Assembly (NCBI RefSeq): GCF_003308995.1
Contig: NZ_QFFJ01000001.1
Location: 2,108,001-2,172,000, forward strand
Direction: 5' to 3'
Origin: Chitinophaga flava
Lineage (GTDB): Bacteria; Bacteroidota; Bacteroidia; Chitinophagales; Chitinophagaceae
Length of the DNA stretch: 64,000 nt
Shown: in pieces, positions 14,984 to 22,594 of the stretch
How positions within the stretch are numbered: the stretch's first letter is position 1
Layout of the letters: every line of letters starts with the position of its first letter
Translations under genes and position numbers: made by a program
Notes under the pieces: model-generated
What the model saw: the letters and a program-made list of their open reading frames with translations, nothing else
Told to the model about the DNA's origin: nothing
Database searches by the model: none

Positions 14984-15073
14984 CAGCGAAAAACCACCAC
15001 TTCGTTTCCCCGTTTAACCTGTAATTACACACTCTCCGGAAATTCAATTATTTCCCCAATTCCCCATTTTCAT

Positions 15074-15081
15074 TACCTTTG
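15074..15081 (+). promoter_or_regulatory. -7 box of folD
   Basis: TACCTTTG, an exact TAnnTTTG match, then CAC and the ATG at 15085. Three nucleotides between box and start predict a leaderless message. Confidence 0.6.
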
Positions 15082-15084
15082 CAC

Positions 15085-15972
15085 ATGCAAATTTTAGACG
15101 GTAAACTAGTTTCTGAGGCTATTAAAGCCCAATTAGCCGCTCAGGTGGCTGAATTAAAGGCTGCTGGTAAAAAAGTACCTCATCTCGCGGCGATCCTGGT
15201 TGGCAACAACCCTGCCAGTGAAACATATGTGGCATCAAAAGTCAAATCCTGCGCAGAATGCGGTTACAACTCCACCCTGCTCCGCTTTGACGAACAGATC
15301 TCCGAAAAACACCTGCTGGACCAGATTATCCTGCTCAATGAAAACGCAGATGTAGACGGTATCCTGGTACAGCTGCCGCTGCCTAAGCATATCAACGAAG
15401 AACTGGTGATCAACACCATCGATCCCAGCAAAGACGTAGATGGCTTCCATCCGATGAACGTAGGTAAAATGGTAAGCGGTTTACCGGCTTTCATTCCTGC
15501 CACTCCTTATGGTATCATGCTGATGCTGGAACACTATAACATTCCAACCAAAGGCAAACATGCCGTGGTAATAGGTCGCAGCCATATCGTAGGTACACCT
15601 GTCAGCATACTGCTGAGCCGTAATACCTACCCTGGCAACTGCACCGTTACCCTTACCCACTCCCAGACACAAAACCTGCCCGAAATCTGCCGCCAGGCCG
15701 ATATCATCATCGCCGCCATCGGTAAACCGGACTTCGTGACCGCCGACATGGTAAAAGAAGGAGCTGTAGTAGTGGACGTAGGTATCAACCGTGTTGCTGA
15801 CGCATCTAAAAAGAGCGGTTTCCGCCTCAAAGGAGATGTTAAATTTGATGAAGTAGCACCTAAATGCAGCTTTATCACGCCTGTGCCCGGTGGTGTAGGT
15901 CCTATGACCATCGCCGCATTGCTGAAAAATACCTATCATGCCAACATCGGCCTGAAAGGAAGTATGAACTAA
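15085..15972 (+). CDS. folD: Bifunctional methylene-tetrahydrofolate dehydrogenase/cyclohydrolase
   Basis: 295 residues from ATG 15085; the two codons upstream begin with TTG and overlap the promoter. It interconverts 5,10-methylene-THF, methenyl-THF and 10-formyl-THF with NADP. Visible are the catalytic YVASKVKSCAECG segment with its Lys (about 52-64), VDGILVQLPLPKHI (about 91-104), the Rossmann motif VIGRSHIVGTPVSILL (about 166-181), and the C-terminal FITPVPGGVGPMTIAALLKNT. A weak hairpin separates it from queE 37 bp downstream. Confidence 0.96.
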   Translation: MQILDGKLVSEAIKAQLAAQVAELKAAGKKVPHLAAILVGNNPASETYVASKVKSCAECGYNSTLLRFDEQISEKHLLDQIILLNENADVDGILVQLPLPKHINEELVINTIDPSKDVDGFHPMNVGKMVSGLPAFIPATPYGIMLMLEHYNIPTKGKHAVVIGRSHIVGTPVSILLSRNTYPGNCTVTLTHSQTQNLPEICRQADIIIAAIGKPDFVTADMVKEGAVVVDVGINRVADASKKSGFRLKGDVKFDEVAPKCSFITPVPGGVGPMTIAALLKNTYHANIGLKGSMN

Positions 15973-15997
15973 AAAGTTCCGCAAAAACCGGAACTTT
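15973..15997 (+). terminator. Weak hairpin between folD and queE
   Basis: A 9-bp stem AAAGTTCCG/CGGAACTTT (15973-15981 with 15989-15997) with no U-run. It may attenuate rather than end transcription into queE. Confidence 0.35.
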
Positions 15998-16009
15998 GTG
16001 CCGTAGATC

Positions 16010-16642
16010 ATGTCTGTATTAACAACAACAACGAATATTAAAACCACCACCCTGCCGGTGATGGAAAGCTTCTATACCCTCCAGGGAGAAGGCTTTCATC
16101 AGGGCAGGGCTGCTTACTTTATAAGACTGGGCGGCTGCGACGTAGGCTGCCACTGGTGCGACGTAAAAGACAGTTGGGACGCTTCCAGGCACCCACAACG
16201 TGAAGTAGCCGATATCGTGGAAGAAGCTGCTGCCCACCCGGGCCGCATCGCTGTCATCACCGGCGGCGAACCACTCCTGCACAACCTCGACGCACTCACC
16301 AAAGCCCTGCACAAAAAAGGCTTCCATACCCACATGGAAACATCCGGTTCCTCCCCCCTCAGCGGCAGTTGGGACTGGATCACCCTGTCTCCCAAAAAAT
16401 TCAAAGCCCCCCTGCCGGAAATCTGTAAGGTAGCCCACGAACTGAAAGTGGTTATCTTCAACAAATCCGACTTCGCCTGGGCTGAGAAATATGCTGCCCT
16501 CGTTGGCAAAGACTGCAGACTCTATCTGCAGACAGAATGGGAACGCGGTGCTGAAATGACTCCGCTCATCGTAGATTATATCAAGGACCATCCCGAATGG
16601 ACCCTGTCTTTGCAGAGCCATAAATATATTCACGTCCCATAA
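16010..16642 (+). CDS. queE: 7-carboxy-7-deazaguanine synthase (radical SAM)
   Basis: 210 residues. It converts 6-carboxytetrahydropterin to 7-carboxy-7-deazaguanine in queuosine synthesis. The iron-sulfur motif is CDVGCHWC (C-x3-C-x2-C, about residues 43-50), preceded by the substrate-binding ESFYTLQGEGFHQGRAAYFI. The SAM-binding TGGEPLL is at about 85-91 and the family C-terminus LSLQSHKYIHVP closes the protein. This is the compact radical-SAM core with a short cluster loop usual for QueE. folE, queD and tgt, the other pathway genes in the window, are unlinked to it. Confidence 0.93.
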   Translation: MSVLTTTTNIKTTTLPVMESFYTLQGEGFHQGRAAYFIRLGGCDVGCHWCDVKDSWDASRHPQREVADIVEEAAAHPGRIAVITGGEPLLHNLDALTKALHKKGFHTHMETSGSSPLSGSWDWITLSPKKFKAPLPEICKVAHELKVVIFNKSDFAWAEKYAALVGKDCRLYLQTEWERGAEMTPLIVDYIKDHPEWTLSLQSHKYIHVP

Positions 16643-16643
16643 A

Positions 16644-16683
16644 CGGTGATGAATGCTGATACGGCTGATGTTCCTGATAAGCG
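16644..16683 (-). repeat. Dispersed intergenic repeat, copy 3 (inverted orientation)
   Basis: Begins 2 bp after the queE stop with CGGTGATG, as copy 1 does after its gene, and ends CTGATAAGCG. It aligns with copy 1 with a single one-base gap and pairs with copy 4 across the hairpin at 16714-16771 (20 of 22 bp match between 16664-16685 and 16770-16791). Confidence 0.65.
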
Positions 16684-16713
16684 AAGACAAAAGCGGATAT
16701 TGACGAAACACGA

Positions 16714-16771
16714 AAAGAATAAAGCGAAGAAGCTACTGATCTGAACCAGTAGCTTCTTCGCTTTATTCTTT
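16714..16771. terminator. 25-bp perfect hairpin downstream of queE
   Basis: Arms 16714-16738 and 16747-16771, perfect over 25 bp, with an 8-nt loop. The arm contains AATAAAGCGAAGAAGC. It has the same stem and loop size as the hairpin after guaB. It is nested inside the inverted repeat copies 3 and 4. Confidence 0.85.
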
Positions 16772-16810
16772 CGTTTATCAGGAGCATCAGCAGTTATCAC
16801 GCTAATCATC
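16772..16810 (+). repeat. Dispersed intergenic repeat, copy 4
   Basis: Begins CGTTTATCAGGAGCATCAG and continues with ATCA steps to TAATCATC. It agrees with copy 5 at about three quarters of positions. Confidence 0.65.
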
Positions 16811-16850
16811 GTTCGCTTTTATCATTTATCTTCGTCATTGCTGATATCTC

Positions 16851-16888
16851 CGCTCATCAGAAGCATCAGTATTCATCAAACTAATCAC
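16851..16888 (+). repeat. Dispersed intergenic repeat, copy 5
   Basis: CGCTCATCAGAAGCATCAG followed by ATCA steps to AACTAATCAC. Direct orientation, 79 bp after copy 4 and ending 6 bp before the ATG of the PorE-like gene. Confidence 0.6.
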
Positions 16889-16894
16889 AATTCC

Positions 16895-18784
16895 ATGAAA
16901 CCTTCTTTGTTATTATCCGGCTGTCTACTATTCCTCGGGCTGCAATTACAGGCCCAGGTAGTCACCTACGAAACAGCACCTAAGAAAGCCAAAGCTATTT
17001 TTGACAAAGCGATAGAAGCAGTACGCCTGTACAAAAGCAAGGAGGCCGTGGGCCTCTTGCAGGAAGCGCTGAAAGCCGCACCAGGCTTTACAGATGCGTA
17101 TGGACAGATGGGGCTTTGTTATGTAGAACTGAAAGACTATGCTGCTGCGGCCGCTACTTTCGGGAAACTGAAACAGCTGGATAGCAGCGGGCTGCGCCCG
17201 GTGATGGTCCCCTATTCCCGCGCACTGGCCGGTACCGGCGATTTTCAGGGTGCCCTGCAGGTGATCAATCAATACCTCGCCAATACCAAAACAAAAAATG
17301 CCAACGCAGAAAAACTGAAAGCCAATTATACTTTCGCTGTCAGCCAGAAACAACAGGTCCCCTTTCATCCTGAAAACCTCGGTGATCATATCAACAGCAA
17401 AGACCCGGAGTATTTTCCATCTCTTACCATAGACAGTAAAACGCTTATATATACCCGTCGTGTGAATGGTAGGAACGAAGATTTTTATATCACACACCGG
17501 GATTCCACTGGTTGGCAACCCGCACAGAACATGGGCGAACCTGTGAACAGCTCCTTCAACGAAGGCGCTCAGAACATCTCCCAGGATGGCACCATGCTCG
17601 TTTTCACCGGCTGCGAATTCCCCGAAGGCAAAGGCAGCTGCGATATCTATTATTCCATGAAAACGCCTAATGGATGGAGTGCGCCTCAAAACATAGGCGC
17701 TCCCATTAACACCCGCGACTGGGAATCACAGCCCAGCCTCACAGCGGATAAACAAACGCTTTATTTTGCCCGGGAAACATCCGACAACGGCGCTGATATA
17801 TTTACCAGCCACCGCCTGGAAAACGGCCGCTGGAGCGTACCTGAACGACTGGGTCCCAATATCAACACCAGCGGCAGGGAAACTACTCCCTTCATCCACG
17901 CCGACGGCCAGACACTTTACTTTGCCTCCAACGGTCATCCCGGATATGGCGGCCTCGACATCTTCTATTCCCGCCGCCAGCCTGATGGTAGCTGGGGACC
18001 AGCCATCAACCTGGGCTATCCTATCAACACCATCGATGAAGATGCCTCCCTCGTAGTGGAAGCCAACGGCAAAACAGCCTATTTCGCCTCCGACCGCTCC
18101 GACACCCGCGGCGGTCTCGATATCTACAGCTTTGAGCTGTACCCCGAAGCCAGACCACTGCAAACACTTTACGTGAAAGGTTTTGTGTACGACACCACCA
18201 CTCATCAAAGACTCACCGCTAATATAGACGTGATCGACCTGCAGGGCGGTTACCCGATAGCAGCCGTAAAAACGGATGAAAACGGCGACTTCCTTGCTCC
18301 CCTACCCGTAGGCAAGGATTACGCCTTCCATGTCAATAAAAAGGGGTATCTCTTTTATTCAGATAACTTCTCCCTGAAAGATCATCATCCAGGCGTACCC
18401 TTTGAAAAGAATATCCCATTACAACCATTGGCAGCCAATGCCAGCATCATCCTGCATAATATCTTCTTCCAGAGCAAACAGTATAACCTGGAACCGGCGT
18501 CCGTCACCGAACTGGATAAGCTGGTGAAATTGCTGCAGGATAACCCATCCGTCAAAATTGAAATTGCAGGCCATACCGATAACGTGGGCAGCGATAAAGA
18601 TAACCTGGTGCTGTCTTCCAACAGAGCCAAGGCTGTCGTTAAATATCTGACCGATAAAGGTATCAACATCAGCAGGCTTACTTTCAAAGGTTATGGTGAG
18701 TCACAGCCTATCGCAACCAACGATACCGAAGAAGGCCGTGCTGCCAACAGAAGAACCGTATTCCGCATCGTCAGCATCAACTAG
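16895..18784 (+). CDS. PorE-like outer-membrane protein (TPR, PD40 propeller, CRD, OmpA)
   Basis: 629 residues from ATG 16895; the open frame upstream is repeat DNA. Domain order: signal sequence (1-21, ending QLQAQ), TPR repeats (about 30-145), a WD40-like PD40 beta-propeller (about 170-440; repeated units such as YFASNGHPGYGGLDIFYSRR), a carboxypeptidase-regulatory-like domain (about 447-520), and an OmpA peptidoglycan-binding domain (about 525-629; IAGHTDNVGSDKDNLVLSSN). This is the architecture of PorE, a type IX secretion component of Porphyromonas that links the outer membrane to peptidoglycan. PorE is a lipoprotein; here LSGC at 7-10 could be a lipobox, but the hydrophobic part before it is very short. 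The assignment to T9SS is by architecture. Confidence 0.85.
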   Translation: MKPSLLLSGCLLFLGLQLQAQVVTYETAPKKAKAIFDKAIEAVRLYKSKEAVGLLQEALKAAPGFTDAYGQMGLCYVELKDYAAAAATFGKLKQLDSSGLRPVMVPYSRALAGTGDFQGALQVINQYLANTKTKNANAEKLKANYTFAVSQKQQVPFHPENLGDHINSKDPEYFPSLTIDSKTLIYTRRVNGRNEDFYITHRDSTGWQPAQNMGEPVNSSFNEGAQNISQDGTMLVFTGCEFPEGKGSCDIYYSMKTPNGWSAPQNIGAPINTRDWESQPSLTADKQTLYFARETSDNGADIFTSHRLENGRWSVPERLGPNINTSGRETTPFIHADGQTLYFASNGHPGYGGLDIFYSRRQPDGSWGPAINLGYPINTIDEDASLVVEANGKTAYFASDRSDTRGGLDIYSFELYPEARPLQTLYVKGFVYDTTTHQRLTANIDVIDLQGGYPIAAVKTDENGDFLAPLPVGKDYAFHVNKKGYLFYSDNFSLKDHHPGVPFEKNIPLQPLAANASIILHNIFFQSKQYNLEPASVTELDKLVKLLQDNPSVKIEIAGHTDNVGSDKDNLVLSSNRAKAVVKYLTDKGINISRLTFKGYGESQPIATNDTEEGRAANRRTVFRIVSIN

Positions 18785-18804
18785 CACAATATTCTCACAA
18801 AACA

Positions 18805-18842
18805 CAAAAGGAGCGAAGACCTGTTGATCTTCGCTCCTTTTG
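18805..18842. terminator. Bidirectional terminator with GCGAAGA stem
   Basis: A 15-bp perfect stem, 18805-18819 with 18828-18842 (CAAAAGGAGCGAAGA), and an 8-nt loop, between convergent genes. Confidence 0.88.
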
Positions 18843-18864
18843 CATTTTAATATAATAGCTGTGC

Positions 18865-19686
18865 TTAGTAATTTTTCAACCGCGTTTTCATCACGCTGTC
18901 TTTTTGCTGTGGTGTAAGTTTGTACTGGAAGTTGTACAAAGCGCCTTCCCAGTCGCCATACATCGGATTGGGTAACACGATAAAGCGGCTTCCAAAGCTG
19001 GATGCGGACTTGAGGGCTTCTGCATTTCTTTCGTTGTAAGGTTTTTTATCAAAGCGTTCAGCGAAGTCGCTGAGGTTATCTCCAAACAGGAGTACAATAT
19101 CGTACTGCTGTAACACTTGCTGGCGGCGGGGTTCCTTGCCTGAACCGGCTGTCTTCAGCAACAGGTGCTGATCGTCGGCATCCGGGAAACCGTAACGCTG
19201 CAGGTTTTTAAGGGTGGCAGTCCTTTCTGCTTCCAGCCTGTTGGTAATATAAAATACTTTTACGCCTTTGGAGGCAGCATATTTAAAGAAGGAAGGTGCA
19301 CCTGGCACTGTATCCGCGATCGCTTTGGCGGTCCATTCCATCCAGCTTTTTTCGTCATATCCTTTGCCTTCGAGGGCCTGGTGTACAGAGTAAGGACTGT
19401 TGTCCAGCACGGTTTCATCGATATCTGTAACAACGGCCAGTGGTTTATTATGTGGCTGCGCCAGATATTGATCGAGGCGCCAGGCAGCCAGCTGATAGGC
19501 TTGCAGACAGAGCGCCTTGTACTCGCCGGATTGTTGTTGCCAGAGAGCGGCCCAGGCCTGGCCGTAAGGTATCAGTTGAGTAGCAGATGTTGTTTGTGTT
19601 GTTGTGGATGTTTGTACCGGCCTTGTTGTTTTGCAGGCCAGCATTCCCAGTAGCAATGCGCCAGCCCATACCCTTTTCATCATCAT
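18865..19686 (-). CDS. e(P4)-family 5'-nucleotidase / acid phosphatase lipoprotein
   Basis: 273 residues from the first of three consecutive ATGs (19686, 19683, 19680). The lipoprotein signal ends LLLGMLAC (Cys about residue 18). The HAD catalytic motif VVTDIDETVLDNSPY carries the DxDxT nucleophile; FYITNRLEAER is motif II and LLFGDNLSDFAE is motif III/IV. Class C (e(P4)) enzymes dephosphorylate nucleotides at the cell surface to allow uptake, for example from NMN. A promoter box TATTTTTG lies 23 nt upstream. Divergent from dprA. Confidence 0.9.
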   Translation of the reverse strand: MMMKRVWAGALLLGMLACKTTRPVQTSTTTQTTSATQLIPYGQAWAALWQQQSGEYKALCLQAYQLAAWRLDQYLAQPHNKPLAVVTDIDETVLDNSPYSVHQALEGKGYDEKSWMEWTAKAIADTVPGAPSFFKYAASKGVKVFYITNRLEAERTATLKNLQRYGFPDADDQHLLLKTAGSGKEPRRQQVLQQYDIVLLFGDNLSDFAERFDKKPYNERNAEALKSASSFGSRFIVLPNPMYGDWEGALYNFQYKLTPQQKDSVMKTRLKNY

Positions 19687-19709
19687 AAAATTTGCTGTTG
19701 TTTGACACG

Positions 19710-19717
19710 CAAAAATA
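19710..19717 (-). promoter_or_regulatory. -7 box of the e(P4) phosphatase gene
   Basis: TATTTTTG on the minus strand, ending 23 nt upstream of the first ATG. Confidence 0.55.
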
Positions 19718-19768
19718 ATCTCTTCTTCCAACATAAGTGCTGATGGAAAATCGTAATTTAAATGGAAA

Positions 19769-19776
19769 TATGTTTG
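19769..19776 (+). promoter_or_regulatory. -7 box of dprA, decides the start codon
   Basis: TATGTTTG, then TT and the ATG at 19779. The box lies inside the longer open frame from 19743, so the downstream ATG is more likely the real start, with a leaderless message. Confidence 0.45.
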
Positions 19777-19778
19777 TT

Positions 19779-20882
19779 ATGCCCCAGGAATTGATGTACC
19801 AGATTGCATTAACCCGTATTCCTTTAATTGGCGATGTGATTATCAGAAAGCTGCTGGAGACTTTCGGTACCGCCGGTAATATTTTCAAAGCTAAAAAACA
19901 GGAGCTGGAACGCATAGAAACTGTAGGCAGCGTAAGAGCCAATGCCATCCGCGGTTTCAGGGACTTTGATGCAGTAGAGAAAGAGATGATTTTTATAGAG
20001 AAATACCGGATACGACCCTTGTTCTGTACAGATCCTGATTATCCGCAGCGCCTGCAGTATTGTTATGACGGCCCTGTCATGCTATATTATAAAGGCAGCG
20101 CCTCTCTGAATGCGGGGCGTATCGTCAGTGTAGTGGGTACAAGACGGCCTTCAGCTTATGGTAAAAAAATATGCCGGCAACTGACAGAAGAGCTGGCGGC
20201 AGCACAGATAACGCTGGTGAGCGGTCTCGCCTATGGTATTGATATACTGGCCCATCAAACGGCTTTACAGGCGGGTATACCCACTATCGGGGTGCTGGCG
20301 CATGGACTGGATCGTATTTACCCGGCAGCCCATAAACAAACCGCTACCGCCATGATAGAACAAGGCGGACTGTTGACCGACTTTATGAGTGGACAACTAC
20401 CCGACAAACAAAATTTCCCAAAGCGTAACCGAATTGTGGCAGGTCTCTGCGATGCTACTATTGTAGTAGAGAGCGGGCTTCAGGGTGGTTCACTGATTAC
20501 GGCAGACCTCGCGACAGGCTACAACCGGGATGTATTCTGTATTCCGGGGCAGGTAGATGATCCGCATGCGGCGGGCTGTAATCATCTTATAAAAGATAAT
20601 AAAGCCATGCTGATCACAGGAGCCACCGATATATTGAAGATGATGGGCTGGGAAAACAGCGCCAGGCGGGCTGTTCCGCTACAGCGGGAATTGTTTTTAC
20701 AATTATCAGACAATGAACAACAGATACTGCAACTTTTTCAGGATAAGCCGCAACGGCACCTGGAAGAGCTGTACCTGCATACCGGCCTTTCGGGCAGCCA
20801 AGTGGCAACAGCAGTGTTTAACCTGGAAATGCAAAGTTTACTCAAAAGCTTACCGGGACAGCGTTACGAGCTGGTACAATGA
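19779..20882 (+). CDS. dprA: DNA-processing protein DprA
   Basis: 367 residues from ATG 19779 (MPQELMYQIALTRIPLIGDV), the typical DprA beginning. ATG 19743 adds 12 non-family residues. It binds incoming single-stranded DNA and loads RecA during natural transformation. N-terminal HhH/SAM-like region about 1-75. The Rossmann-like core has VVGTRRPSAYGKKICRQL, LVSGLAYGIDILAHQTAL, QNFPKRNRIVAGL and ESGLQGGSLITADLA. A C-terminal winged-helix domain (about 300-367; HLEELYLHTGLSGSQVATAV) follows. Other competence genes are not in the window. Confidence 0.93.
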   Translation: MPQELMYQIALTRIPLIGDVIIRKLLETFGTAGNIFKAKKQELERIETVGSVRANAIRGFRDFDAVEKEMIFIEKYRIRPLFCTDPDYPQRLQYCYDGPVMLYYKGSASLNAGRIVSVVGTRRPSAYGKKICRQLTEELAAAQITLVSGLAYGIDILAHQTALQAGIPTIGVLAHGLDRIYPAAHKQTATAMIEQGGLLTDFMSGQLPDKQNFPKRNRIVAGLCDATIVVESGLQGGSLITADLATGYNRDVFCIPGQVDDPHAAGCNHLIKDNKAMLITGATDILKMMGWENSARRAVPLQRELFLQLSDNEQQILQLFQDKPQRHLEELYLHTGLSGSQVATAVFNLEMQSLLKSLPGQRYELVQ

Positions 20883-20969
20883 GTGATGAACCGTGGGCAA
20901 TAACGTAATATTAACAGAGAATACGGCATCATCCGTTGGTGAATATTTTATTTATTGCCAAAATAGAGC

Positions 20970-20977
20970 TACATTTG
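20970..20977 (+). promoter_or_regulatory. -7 box of guaB
   Basis: TACATTTG, 37 nt upstream of the ATG at 21015. A TTG lies upstream but at an atypically short spacing. Confidence 0.5.
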
Positions 20978-21014
20978 CGTGCAATTATTTTTATAACTGA
21001 TTAATAATTGCATC

Positions 21015-22487
21015 ATGCCTGCGGGAAAATCTAAACCCAAATTTGTAGCTGACGGACTTACATTTGACGATGTTCTCCTTGTGCCGGCCTACAGCGAAAT
21101 ACATCCGAAAGACGTAAATATCTCAACGCAACTGACAAAAACCATCCGCCTGAACATGCCAATGGTATCAGCCGCTATGGACACTGTTACAGAGGCCAAT
21201 CTGGCTATTGCGCTGGCGAGAGAAGGCGGTATAGGTATTCTCCACAAAAACATGAGCATTGAAAGGCAAGCCGAAATGGTAAGAAGGGTGAAGCGTAGTG
21301 AAAGCGGTCTGATCATGGACCCTGTTACGCTGAAGCCAGACGCTACCATCGGACAAGCGCTGAAACTCATGAAAGAAAACGGCATTGGTGGTATTCCTAT
21401 TATCGACGACAGCAACAAGCTGGTTGGTATTCTCACCAACAGAGATCTTCGTTTTGAGAAAAACAAGAAACGCCTCGTTTCTGAAGTGATGACCAGCGAA
21501 AAGCTGATCACTGCACCGGAAGGTACCGACCTTAAGAAAGCGGAGAAAATCCTCCAGCAATATAAAATTGAGAAGCTGCCGGTTGTTAACAAACAGGGCA
21601 AACTGGTAGGATTGATCACTTACCGTGATATTCTTCAGCTGACCAGCTATCCTAACGCTGTTAAAGATGAGTTTGGCCGTTTGCTGGTAGGTGCTGCACT
21701 GGGTATCACTCCTGATGTGCTGGACCGTGCTCAGGCACTCATCAATGTAGGTGTTGACGTAGTTTGTCTGGACAGCTCTCATGGTCACTCTATCGCGGTG
21801 ATCAATACACTGAAAAAATTAAAGAAAACCTTCCCTAAACTGCAGGTGATCGCCGGTAACGTAGCTACCGCCGAAGGTGCACTGGCACTGGCACAGGCAG
21901 GCGCCGACGCTGTTAAAGTAGGTGTAGGGCCAGGTTCTATCTGTACTACCCGTATCGTAACCGGTGCTGGTTTCCCTCAGCTGTCTGCTATTCTGGATGC
22001 AGCTGAAGCACTGAAAAAAATGGGTATTCCTGTCATTGCAGATGGTGGTATCCGTTACACCGGTGACATGGTAAAAGCACTGGCTGCCGGCGCAACTTGT
22101 ATCATGGCTGGTTCTATCTTCGCTGGTGTGGAAGAAAGCCCCGGAGAGACCATCATCTACGAAGGCCGTAAATTTAAATCCTACCGTGGTATGGGCTCTA
22201 TCGAAGCCATGCAGGAAGGTAGTAAAGACCGTTACTTCCAGGATGAAGATGATATCAAAAAGCTGGTACCGGAAGGTATCGTAGGACGTGTACCTTACAA
22301 AGGTTACCTGTCTGAAGTGATCCAGCAATTTGTAGGTGGCTTGCGTGCAGGTATGGGCCTCACCGGTTCCAAAGACGTGAAAACTTTGCAAGGAGCGCAG
22401 TTCGTGAAAATCACCGCTGCCACTGTGAAAGAAAACCACCCACACGATGTAGTGATCACCAAAGAAGCTCCTAACTACAGCAGATAG
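21015..22487 (+). CDS. guaB: Inosine-5'-monophosphate dehydrogenase
   Basis: 490 residues. It oxidises IMP to XMP with NAD, the committed step to guanine nucleotides. The TIM-barrel core has FDDVLLVPAYSEI at the N-terminus. Two CBS domains are inserted at about 95-210 (IPIIDDSNKLVGILTNRDLRF and LPVVNKQGKLVGLITYRDIL). The catalytic loop GPGSICTTRIVTGAG carries the active-site Cys (about 311), and the flap is SYRGMGSIEAMQEGSKDRYF. It is monocistronic, closed by a 25-bp hairpin. Confidence 0.98.
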   Translation: MPAGKSKPKFVADGLTFDDVLLVPAYSEIHPKDVNISTQLTKTIRLNMPMVSAAMDTVTEANLAIALAREGGIGILHKNMSIERQAEMVRRVKRSESGLIMDPVTLKPDATIGQALKLMKENGIGGIPIIDDSNKLVGILTNRDLRFEKNKKRLVSEVMTSEKLITAPEGTDLKKAEKILQQYKIEKLPVVNKQGKLVGLITYRDILQLTSYPNAVKDEFGRLLVGAALGITPDVLDRAQALINVGVDVVCLDSSHGHSIAVINTLKKLKKTFPKLQVIAGNVATAEGALALAQAGADAVKVGVGPGSICTTRIVTGAGFPQLSAILDAAEALKKMGIPVIADGGIRYTGDMVKALAAGATCIMAGSIFAGVEESPGETIIYEGRKFKSYRGMGSIEAMQEGSKDRYFQDEDDIKKLVPEGIVGRVPYKGYLSEVIQQFVGGLRAGMGLTGSKDVKTLQGAQFVKITAATVKENHPHDVVITKEAPNYSR

Positions 22488-22523
22488 TCACAATTTTTAA
22501 ATTTGAAAATTTAGAAATTTAGA

Positions 22524-22581
22524 AATTATAAAAGCGAAGACCGAAGCAGAAATACTTGCTTCGGTCTTCGCTTTTATAATT
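22524..22581. terminator. 25-bp perfect hairpin between guaB and susD
   Basis: Arms 22524-22548 and 22557-22581, perfect over 25 bp, with an 8-nt loop. The arm contains TATAAAAGCGAAGACCGAAG. The genes on either side converge, so it is bidirectional. It has the same dimensions and AAAGCGAAGA motif as the hairpin at 16714-16771. Confidence 0.9.
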
Positions 22582-22594
22582 CGTAATTGCTAAT

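Noticed and set aside
16644..16888. CRISPR-like array
   Set aside because: Repeats are degenerate, in both orientations, few, and not separated by equal unique spacers.
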